Assembly (NCBI GenBank): GCA_029057255.1
Contig: JAICZO010000187.1
Span: 1-6,628 of the forward strand
Source of the DNA: Muribaculaceae bacterium
GTDB lineage: Bacteria > Bacteroidota > Bacteroidia > Bacteroidales > Muribaculaceae
Direction of reading: 5' to 3'
DNA length: 6,628 nt
The translations under genes and the position numbers were made by a program. Numbering within the stretch: the stretch's first letter is position 1; every line of letters begins with the position of its first letter. The notes below the pieces were generated by a model that worked only from the letters and a program-made list of their open reading frames with translations, had not been told where the DNA came from and did no database searches. This document shows positions 1-6,174 of the stretch, piece by piece.

Positions 1-33
1 TCTCGTGGGCTCGGATATGTGGATAAGAGACAG
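1..33. other. Nextera transposase read-2 adapter (sequencing contamination)
   Basis: The first 33 bases match the Illumina Nextera read-2 transposase adapter without its first G. Bases 1-14 are the synthetic primer tail, and bases 15-33 are the 19-base Tn5 mosaic end, finishing in ATAAGAGACAG. By eye there are two mismatches to the remembered standard sequence, at base 16 (T for G) and base 22 (G for T). The synthetic tail is not part of natural Tn5, so this is untrimmed library adapter and not a transposon. It marks base 1 as a contig end; genomic sequence begins at about base 34. Confidence 0.95.
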
Positions 34-48
34 CTGCGGCAGAGCGGA

Positions 49-80
49 TTTGTCGGCTTGAAAAATGTTTTTTAATTTTG
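49..80 (+). promoter_or_regulatory. Bacteroidales-type promoter (-33 TTTG, -7 TAATTTTG)
   Basis: TTTG at 49-52 and TAATTTTG at 73-80 are separated by 20 bases. This fits the known Bacteroides housekeeping promoter (TTTG near -33, TAnnTTTG near -7, roughly 20 bases apart). Transcription would begin at about 85-90, giving a leader of roughly 285 bases before the kinase ATG at 375. The match is exact in both elements, but the region is AT-rich, so a chance match cannot be excluded. The lineage call it depends on comes from the genes. Confidence 0.45.
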
Positions 81-276
81 TCGTGCTTTATGCTCCTGCG
101 TTATCTTAGACCGTAGATTATTTACAAACATTTTTTTGATCTAAGCTAAGGCGGCGCGGCTCGGGTGACGTCGTGATGACGGCATACTCCGCGATTATAG
201 CATACGGCACTATAAGTAAGTATGATATAATCTCTAAACACTAAGTATTTTAGAAATAAAAGACTTGAATCACAAA

Positions 277-378
277 ATGCCTCTTGGCTTAGGTCCTTGC
301 CCGTTGCAGAAACGAGTTCAGGACTTTTTTATGCCCGAACCGAAAAAAATCGGTATATTTGCGCCCGTCTTATTATGA
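277..378 (+). CDS. Possible 33-residue leader ORF overlapping the kinase start
   Basis: An ATG at 277 opens a 33-codon frame ending in TGA at 376-378, so its stop overlaps the kinase ATG (375-377) as ATGA. The peptide begins MPLGLGPCPLQK and ends KKIGIFAPVLL. A-rich sequence (CACAAA) precedes the ATG, as is common before Bacteroidales starts. A second in-frame ATG at 331 has AGGA seven bases upstream and would give a 15-residue peptide. The frame differs from that of the kinase. I recognise no family, and an ORF of this length often occurs by chance. The overlap with the start codon is the only positive argument. If transcription starts at the 354-361 element, this ORF is not translated. Confidence 0.2.
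   Translation: MPLGLGPCPLQKRVQDFFMPEPKKIGIFAPVLL
291..330 (+). terminator. Hairpin plus T-run, terminator- or attenuator-like
   Basis: AGGTCCT (291-297) can pair with AGGACTT (320-326), including one G-U pair. Inside it, CGTT (302-305) can pair with AACG (311-314) around a five-base loop. The outer arm runs directly into six Ts at 325-330. The form is that of an intrinsic terminator, but the stem is broken by an internal loop and is only moderately stable. Because it lies between a promoter-like element at 49-80 and the kinase gene, it could act as an attenuator. Its 3' arm includes AGGA (320-323), the only Shine-Dalgarno-like sequence before the ATG at 331. Confidence 0.35.
354..361 (+). 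promoter_or_regulatory. Second -7-like element (TATATTTG) close to the kinase start
   Basis: TATATTTG matches TAnnTTTG exactly and lies 13 bases before the kinase ATG. No good TTTG sits about 20 bases upstream; the T-run with TTTA near 325-331 is the nearest substitute. If used, the transcript would have an untranslated leader of only about six to eight bases. A short inverted repeat, ACCGA/TCGGT (339-343 and 350-354), abuts the element and could be a protein-binding site. Evidence is limited to the motif. Confidence 0.3.
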
Positions 379-2483
379 AATCTTCTTACAACCGTATTAT
401 CGCAGCCCTGCTGCTGTCGCTCATGCTCCCCGCAGCCGTGTGCGGAGCCGACCGGCGTGCCGCTGTCATCGACAGCCTGAGGCACAGTCTCGAGTCTGCC
501 GCCTCGGCCCGCGACAGCCTCGGCATACTATATGACATCTTCGATCTCTCTGTCGGCGAGAACCGTCGCGCCGCTGTCCGTGATGTCTACGACGCCGCTG
601 TCAGCGCCGGCGATACAGTGGCGCAGATCGACGCCATCAAGTATCAGGCCAATCTGTCGTTCAACGCCCCGATGTATCTCGAGCGCCTGTCGGAGCTGAT
701 AGAGAAGTACCCCGACAGCCCCAAGGCCCGCGAAGTGGCTCTCTTCATCCGTCTGCTCCGCTTCGACAACACGCTGCGCGAGAAAGAGGACGATATCGAC
801 AGCGAGACCCTCGGCAAGCTGATATGCGACTATACGGTGTCGCCCCCCGACTCTTACTTCGACCGCATCGACGTGCTCTACCGCATATGCTCCTGTCTGG
901 GCAGCACATCGCGAGGCGAGCTATACAAGTACTACACGCGCCAGCTCGAGCGCCTGGTGGCGGAGTCGCCCCTTGTCGACGGCTCGCTGCGGCACCTCGT
1001 CTACACGCGCATGGCGCCGGTGTTCACGGCTCACGGAATGGCGGGAGCGGCCATACGCATCGACCGCAACATGCTCAATATCATAGACTCGCTCTCGGCG
1101 ACCTATGCCGAGAGCGGCCGCAAATACCGCACCCTGTCAACAAACCGATACTCGTGCTACAGCCGCCTGCTGGCAAACTACGACTCGCTCTCCCGCAATG
1201 AAGTGGAGCAGTACTACCGCGCCGTGCTCGACCTCGCCGAGGACGACAACCAGGTCAAGGCAAACATGGACTATAACCCCGTGCCGCAGGCATACTACAA
1301 CATGGCTGTCGGCAACTATCCCGAGGCTGTGGAGTATGCCCGACGGGCAATAGCTACCGGGCGCAATGCCAAGTACCACAAGAAGCTGTACCATGTGCTC
1401 TACGAGGCCGCAGCGGCATCGGGCGACCGACAGACACAGTTTGAAGCCGCCGTCGAGCTCTACAAATTCTATACCAGCAAAAGCGAGCATATCACGCTCG
1501 AGCGCGCGCGTGAGAACAGCATAATATCGGTCATCGGCGAGCTGCGCGCACGCTCGGCCGAGCTCGAGCGCATGAGCCGCTACAAGCTCCTGAGCGCCTA
1601 CCGCGTGGTGATAGGCATCGTAGCTCTGGCGCTGATAGCCTTAGTGATAGCGCTCGTGTGGCAGCGACGGGCCATACGCCGCCGCGATGCCGAGGCGGCA
1701 GCAATGCGCACCCGCCTGTCGAAGCTGACCAAGGAGAACGAGGAGCTGACCGAGGCCCGCAAGGCCGACGCCGAGCAGCTCGAGAAGGTGCGCGCCGGTG
1801 ACAAGACCAAGTCGGACTTCGTCAACAACATGTGCCACGAAGTCCAGACACCGCTCGCGGCCATCTCCGAGTATACTCGCCTGATAGTCGACTGTATAGC
1901 CGACGCCAAGCGCCCCTATCTCGACCGCTTCGCCAACATCGTCGACCTCAACGCGCGCCTGGTGCAGACTATCGTCAACGACGTCCTCGACATGGCCTCG
2001 CTCGAGCACGGAAACATGGCCATCCGCCTCGAGCCGTCGAGCGTCCACAACATGTGTCTGCTCGCGCTCGACAACGTCTTCGAGAACGAGGAGTCGTACA
2101 AGCCCGGCATAAAGGTGCTCTTCAACACCGCCAAGCTGCCCGACGTGTCGGTGCTGACCGACTCGCAGCGCGTGGTCCAGGTGCTGATAAACCTGCTCAA
2201 GAACGCCGAGAAGTTCACCGACAGCGGCACCATAACCCTCGACTACAAGGTCGAGCCCGATGCCGGCCGCATAGTGTTCTCGGTCACCGATACCGGCATC
2301 GGCATCCCCAACGGACAGGAGGAGGCAATCTTCAACCGCTTCCGCCAGCTCGACATCAACGCCGGAGGCTGCGGCCTCGGCCTGTATATCTCGCGCCTCA
2401 TCGCCACGCTCCTTAACGCCATCGTCAAGGTCGACACGAGCTACCGCAAGGGCGCCCGTTTCCTGTTCATCCTGCCCTTATGA
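375..2483 (+). CDS. Membrane sensor histidine kinase with periplasmic TPR-like domain
   Basis: This 702-residue protein is a two-component sensor kinase. A signal peptide (about residues 1-25, hydrophobic ALLLSLMLPAAV) leads into a helical, TPR-like periplasmic region to about residue 405; residues 309-329 resemble one TPR unit. One membrane span follows (about 408-429), then a charged coiled coil (about 432-477). The HisKA domain carries phospho-acceptor His488 in CHEVQTPL. The ATPase domain has an N box (NLLKNAEKFT, from residue 606), a G1 box (DTGIGIP, 639-645), an F-box-like IFNRFRQ and a G2 box (GCGLGLYIS, 665-673). All key catalytic motifs are present. There is no receiver or DNA-binding domain, so it needs a separate response regulator, not in this window. 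I chose ATG375 over an in-frame TTG at 297 because it places the signal peptide at the N terminus. No Shine-Dalgarno sequence is visible. Its TGA overlaps the next ATG by four bases. The ligand is unknown. Confidence 0.95.
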   Translation: MKSSYNRIIAALLLSLMLPAAVCGADRRAAVIDSLRHSLESAASARDSLGILYDIFDLSVGENRRAAVRDVYDAAVSAGDTVAQIDAIKYQANLSFNAPMYLERLSELIEKYPDSPKAREVALFIRLLRFDNTLREKEDDIDSETLGKLICDYTVSPPDSYFDRIDVLYRICSCLGSTSRGELYKYYTRQLERLVAESPLVDGSLRHLVYTRMAPVFTAHGMAGAAIRIDRNMLNIIDSLSATYAESGRKYRTLSTNRYSCYSRLLANYDSLSRNEVEQYYRAVLDLAEDDNQVKANMDYNPVPQAYYNMAVGNYPEAVEYARRAIATGRNAKYHKKLYHVLYEAAAASGDRQTQFEAAVELYKFYTSKSEHITLERARENSIISVIGELRARSAELERMSRYKLLSAYRVVIGIVALALIALVIALVWQRRAIRRRDAEAAAMRTRLSKLTKENEELTEARKADAEQLEKVRAGDKTKSDFVNNMCHEVQTPLAAISEYTRLIVDCIADAKRPYLDRFANIVDLNARLVQTIVNDVLDMASLEHGNMAIRLEPSSVHNMCLLALDNVFENEESYKPGIKVLFNTAKLPDVSVLTDSQRVVQVLINLLKNAEKFTDSGTITLDYKVEPDAGRIVFSVTDTGIGIPNGQEEAIFNRFRQLDINAGGCGLGLYISRLIATLLNAIVKVDTSYRKGARFLFILPL

Positions 2484-4885
2484 AAGATAAGCGACTGTCA
2501 CGACCGTATGCACGCCGCCGTCCCGCCGGGAGGGTAGCGCTGATGCTGTGCGCCGCCGCGGTGCTGCTGCTTGCCGCGGCATGCAGCTCGACGCGCCATG
2601 TGCCGCAGGGCAGCTATCTGCTCGACAAGGTGTCGATCGAAGTCGACGACCGCACGGACGTGAACCGCTCCGAGCTGTACAACTTCCTCCGTCAGCAGCC
2701 CAACCACAAGGTGCTCGGCTTTGCCAAGCTGCAGCTGGCCACTTACAGCCTCTCGGGGCGCGACAGCACAAAGTGGTACAACCGCTGGCTGCGCCGCATC
2801 GGACAGGCGCCCGTGATATACGACAGCCTGCTCACCGAGGCCTCGGAGCGTCAGCTGCGCCTGGCGCTGGTCAACAGCGGCTACAACGACGCCCGCGTGA
2901 AGGCCGACACCGTCTCCGACGGCAAGAAAAAGATGGCGGTGACATACCACATCACCGCCGGAGAGCCGCACCGCGTGCAGTCGGTGGGCTATAACATCCC
3001 CGACACGGCCATACGCCGCATCGTGGCCGAGAACAAGGCCGAGGCAGGCATACGCCCCGGCATGCTGCTCGACCGCACGGTGCTCGACAACGAGCGCGCC
3101 CGCATAACACGCGTGCTGCGCAATGCCGGATACTACGACTTCAACCGCGAGTACATAAGCTACACGGCCGATACCGTCGCCGGCAGCAAGCTCGTAGGCC
3201 TGACGCTGAGCCTCAACGCCCCCGACGCGAGGGCTGCGCGCGGCGCCTCCGAGCAGTTTGCCGACAGTCTGAGCCTCAATCCGCACCTGCACCACCGCTA
3301 CGACATCCGCAAGGTGGTCTTCGTCATCGACACCGACATCGACCAGGGCAAGCGCGAGCTGAAGCTGCAGGACACGGTGATGTACAAGGGCACGACATTC
3401 ATCTTCGGCGGCGACCGCTATCTGAGGCCCGCCACCCTCGACGAGATGTGCTATATCCAGCCCGGCAGACCCTACTCGGCACGTCAGGTGGAGCGCACCT
3501 ACGAGGCTCTCGGACGACTGAGCATCGTCAAGTTCATCAATATTGAGATGGAGCCGGTGGGCTCTATCGGCGACATAGGTCTGCTCGACGCATATATCTA
3601 TCTCGCACGCAACAAGAAGCAGGCGGCGTCGGTCGAGCTGGAAGGCACCAACTCGGAGGGTGACCTCGGTTTCGGCGTGGGCGTCACTTACCAGCACCGC
3701 AACCTCGCCAAAGGCTCCGAGCTGCTCACCACCAAGCTGCGAGCATCCTACGAGAGTCTGTCGGGCAACTTCGACGGGCTTATCAACAACCGGTACACCG
3801 AGTTTGCCGGCGAGGTGGGCATAACCTTCCCCAAGTTCAAGTGCCCCTTCCTGTCGAAGTCCTTCAAGCAGAAGGTGCTGGCGTCGACAGAGTTCTCTGT
3901 CTCGGCCAACTATCAGGAGCGCCCCGAGTATACGCGCGTCATATTCGGCACGGCGTGGAAGTGGAAGTGGCAGCAGCAGCGAGCCGACCACATGCAGCGC
4001 CAGACATACGACCTGATTGACATCAACTACGTGCGCCTGCCGAGGTCAACCATCGACTTCATCGACGAGATAGCACCCTCCAACCCCCTGCTGCGCTACA
4101 GCTACGAGGACCACTTCATCATGCGCATGGGCTACTCCTTCTCGCGCACCAACCGCCGCATGCCCACGACCGATTTCAACGCTTACTACGTGCAGCCCTA
4201 CATCACCACGCTGCGCTTCTCGGCCGAGATGGCGGGCAACCTGCTCTACGGCATCTCCAATCTCGTCGGCCAGCACCGCTCCGACGGCGTCTACAAGGTG
4301 CTTGGCATCCAGTACGCGCAGTATGTCAAGGGCGAGATTGACTATACCTATACCCGCAACTTCGACACCCGCAACGCCCTCTCCGTCCACGGCGGCTTCG
4401 GCATCGCATATCCCTACGGCAACTCGTCGATGGTGCCCTTCGAGAAGCGATTCTATGCCGGCGGCGCCAACGGTGTGCGCGGCTGGGGCGTGCGCACTCT
4501 CGGCCCCGGCTCGTACGACGCCCGCAACTCGGTGACCGACTTCATCAACCAGTGCGGCGACATCCGCCTCGACCTGTCGGTGGAGTACCGCGCCAAGCTC
4601 TTCTGGGTGCTCGAGGGGGCGCTCTTCATCGACGCCGGAAACATCTGGACCATACACGACTACGAGAACCAGCCCGGAGGACTCTTCAAGTTCAACGAGT
4701 TCTACAAGCAGATAGCCCTTGCCTACGGCGTGGGTATACGTCTCGACTTCACATACTTCCTGCTGCGACTCGACCTCGGTCTGAAGGCCTACAACCCGGC
4801 AATGAACCAGGAGCGCTGGCCTTTGTTACACCCGCAGTGGGGGCGCGACGCCAACTTCCATTTCTCTGTCGGCTACCCCTTCTAA
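2480..4885 (+). CDS. TamL-type lipidated BamA/TamA (Omp85) outer-membrane protein
   Basis: This 801-residue protein belongs to the Omp85 family, which inserts or maintains proteins in the outer membrane. A basic N terminus and hydrophobic stretch end in a lipobox (LAAAC, Cys35). Residues just after the Cys (SSTRH) lack the acidic surface-export signal of Bacteroidota lipoproteins, so the lipid anchor should face the periplasm. POTRA-like regions occupy about 46-160, 165-245 and 275-378, as in three-POTRA TamA proteins. The beta-barrel (about 381-801) begins with EGTNSEGDLG, carries the Omp85 loop motif in FYAGGANGVRGW (658-669), and ends in phenylalanine, the usual barrel-assembly signal. The lipobox points to TamL, the lipidated Bacteroidota TamA relative, and away from BamA proper. 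No tamB is visible in the window. The ATGA overlap with the kinase implies translational coupling. I am sure of the family and less sure of the TamL subgroup. Confidence 0.92.
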   Translation: MKDKRLSRPYARRRPAGRVALMLCAAAVLLLAAACSSTRHVPQGSYLLDKVSIEVDDRTDVNRSELYNFLRQQPNHKVLGFAKLQLATYSLSGRDSTKWYNRWLRRIGQAPVIYDSLLTEASERQLRLALVNSGYNDARVKADTVSDGKKKMAVTYHITAGEPHRVQSVGYNIPDTAIRRIVAENKAEAGIRPGMLLDRTVLDNERARITRVLRNAGYYDFNREYISYTADTVAGSKLVGLTLSLNAPDARAARGASEQFADSLSLNPHLHHRYDIRKVVFVIDTDIDQGKRELKLQDTVMYKGTTFIFGGDRYLRPATLDEMCYIQPGRPYSARQVERTYEALGRLSIVKFINIEMEPVGSIGDIGLLDAYIYLARNKKQAASVELEGTNSEGDLGFGVGVTYQHRNLAKGSELLTTKLRASYESLSGNFDGLINNRYTEFAGEVGITFPKFKCPFLSKSFKQKVLASTEFSVSANYQERPEYTRVIFGTAWKWKWQQQRADHMQRQTYDLIDINYVRLPRSTIDFIDEIAPSNPLLRYSYEDHFIMRMGYSFSRTNRRMPTTDFNAYYVQPYITTLRFSAEMAGNLLYGISNLVGQHRSDGVYKVLGIQYAQYVKGEIDYTYTRNFDTRNALSVHGGFGIAYPYGNSSMVPFEKRFYAGGANGVRGWGVRTLGPGSYDARNSVTDFINQCGDIRLDLSVEYRAKLFWVLEGALFIDAGNIWTIHDYENQPGGLFKFNEFYKQIALAYGVGIRLDFTYFLLRLDLGLKAYNPAMNQERWPLLHPQWGRDANFHFSVGYPF

Positions 4886-4901
4886 AAATGTAATTACTGA
4901 A

Positions 4902-5552
4902 ATGAAAACATACGTCATCTTCGACCTCGACGGCACTCTGCTCAACTCTATCGACGACCTTGCCAACGCCACAAACCACGCCATGCGCTCGCTCGGATAC
5001 CCGACACACGGCATGTGGGTATACCCCAATATGGTGGGCAACGGCGTGAGAAAGCTCATCGAGAGGGCGCTGCCCGAGGACACGCGCTCCGAAAAGACTG
5101 TCAACGAGGCGCTGGCGCTGTTCAAGGAGTACTACGATGACCACTGCTGCGATGCGACGGTGCCCTATCCGGGCATCCCGGAGCTGATAGAGCAGCTCAG
5201 CGACAGGGGCATCAATCTCGCCGTGGCTTCGAACAAGTACCAGGAGGCCGTCACCAAGATTGTGTCGCACTATTTCCCGACGGCAAACTTCAGAGCCATA
5301 CTCGGCAACGTGGAAGGCATGCCCCGCAAACCGGACCCGTCGATTGTCTTCAAGGCGCTCACGATGTGCCCCACACCCAAGGATGCGGTGCTCTATGTCG
5401 GCGACTCGGGCGTTGATATGGAGACGGCGCGGCGCGCCTGCGTCGAGTCGGTAGGCGTCACGTGGGGATTCCGCTCCATACATGAGCTGAAAGAGGCCTA
5501 CGCCGACCATATCATATCGACGCCGGCGCAGATCCTCGATCTTATAGTCTGA
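4902..5552 (+). CDS. HAD-family phosphatase, phosphoglycolate phosphatase-like (Gph-like)
   Basis: This 216-residue soluble protein has all four HAD motifs. Motif I is DLDGTLLNS, with nucleophile Asp8 and Asp10. Motif II is Ser110-Asn111 in VASNK. Motif III is Lys143 in RKPDP. Motif IV is GDSGVDMETA, with Asp168 and Asp172 for magnesium. A small helical cap lies between motifs I and II and includes VGNGVRKLIE (45-54), typical of Gph-like enzymes. The likely reaction is dephosphorylation of a small phosphometabolite such as 2-phosphoglycolate, but HAD substrates cannot be read from motifs, and pyrophosphatase or sugar-phosphatase activity is possible. The length is normal for the family. The gene begins 16 bases after the TamL-like gene with no promoter or terminator visible between, so it is probably in the same operon. 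The start lies in an A-rich context. Confidence 0.9.
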   Translation: MKTYVIFDLDGTLLNSIDDLANATNHAMRSLGYPTHGMWVYPNMVGNGVRKLIERALPEDTRSEKTVNEALALFKEYYDDHCCDATVPYPGIPELIEQLSDRGINLAVASNKYQEAVTKIVSHYFPTANFRAILGNVEGMPRKPDPSIVFKALTMCPTPKDAVLYVGDSGVDMETARRACVESVGVTWGFRSIHELKEAYADHIISTPAQILDLIV

Positions 5553-5558
5553 TTGTTA

Positions 5559-6170
5559 TTACTGTCCTTCCTTGCCTACACCCAGCTCGAGAGCCGCGTA
5601 GGTGAGGATGTCGATGGCCAGCGTGGGCACTATGCGGTGTCCGCGGAAGTGTGTCACGTCCTCGCCCGAGCCGGCCGAGATGTGGCGCAGATGGTCGTAG
5701 AAGCGGCGTATCTCGTCGGAGGCGCCGAAGCGGGGTATATAGTCGTGCGCCGTGGCTATGAACAGCCCGAAGACCGATGCCGACAGCTGCGATGCCCGCA
5801 TGGCGCGGTCGGGCGTGACGGAGTAGACATACTCGCTCGCCTTGAGGCAAAGCGCCTCGAGGCTCTGCAGATACAGGGCGGGAAATTCCTCGGGGCTGAC
5901 GCGGGCATGCAGCACTGTCAGCAGCGCCATGACCTGCGTGGCAAGCGCCTCGTCGGCCATTCCGGCGCCCGACAGGCTCTCGACATGCGGGTAGGCTATG
6001 ACGAGCAGCTCGGCGGCTCGTGCGGCTCGTGCGTCGCCCTCGGCGGTGCGGAGGCGTTCGCCTGCGGCTGCAAGCTGCTCGCCTGTCCATCGCAGCACAG
6101 CCTCGGGGCCTTCGGCGCCGACTTCGTTGAGGCCGGCGTAGAAGGCGTCAAGAATCTCTTTGCTGTCCAT
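5559..6170 (-). CDS. Uncharacterised helical protein downstream of the riboflavin gene
   Basis: I do not recognise this 203-residue protein. It is rich in Ala, Leu and Glu, appears almost wholly alpha-helical, and has no signal peptide, clear membrane span or known catalytic motif. A more hydrophobic stretch (about residues 128-142) looks like a buried helix. The C-terminal third has a cluster of His, Arg and Asp residues (about 155-180: RRFYDHLRH, then HFRGHR). Its ATG lies four bases after the stop of the GTP cyclohydrolase gene, so the two are almost certainly co-transcribed. GC-rich third positions and ordinary amino-acid composition support this strand over a 209-codon frame opposite it. 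A small helical-repeat or regulatory protein is possible, but nothing visible shows a role in riboflavin synthesis. Confidence 0.8.
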   Translation of the reverse strand: MDSKEILDAFYAGLNEVGAEGPEAVLRWTGEQLAAAGERLRTAEGDARAARAAELLVIAYPHVESLSGAGMADEALATQVMALLTVLHARVSPEEFPALYLQSLEALCLKASEYVYSVTPDRAMRASQLSASVFGLFIATAHDYIPRFGASDEIRRFYDHLRHISAGSGEDVTHFRGHRIVPTLAIDILTYAALELGVGKEGQ

Positions 6171-6174
6171 CGGC

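Larger units (their letters stand above)
34..374. other. AT-rich leader region upstream of the kinase gene
   Basis: This 341-base stretch has no convincing long gene and is visibly richer in A and T than the coding DNA after it. It contains a promoter-like pair (49-80), a hairpin with a T-run (291-330), a possible short ORF (277-378) and a second -7-like element (354-361), each listed separately. It also holds small inverted repeats: TTATAG/CTATAA at 195-200 and 210-215, CGTC/GACG at 169-172 and 178-181, and CTTAGA/TCTAAG at 105-110 and 140-145. The word CTAAG or its complement occurs at 105, 141, 146, 241 and 288. I see no tRNA and no riboswitch I can name. Confidence 0.6.

Noticed and set aside
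15..33. A Tn5/IS50 transposon end.
   Set aside because: The mosaic end is joined to the synthetic Nextera primer tail at the contig edge, so it is library adapter.
176..244. A 22-codon ORF in the leader (ATG176 to TAA242-244).
   Set aside because: It has no ribosome-site support, no recognisable peptide and no relation to a downstream start, so it is likely chance.
297..374. N-terminal extension of the kinase from TTG at 297.
   Set aside because: It would add 26 residues before a clear signal peptide and would include the hairpin and a -7-like element. ATG375 is the better start.
2498..3991. A 497-codon open frame on the minus strand opposite the TamL-like gene.
   Set aside because: It is a shadow: GC-rich third positions remove stop codons from the opposite strand. 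Its translation is dominated by Val, Ala, Gly, His and Arg with no domain, while the plus strand has a lipobox, POTRA regions and an Omp85 motif.
4888..4893. A start-stop ATGTAA element just before the phosphatase gene.
   Set aside because: It is six bases in AT-rich spacer with no sign of ribosome binding, so it is likely coincidence.
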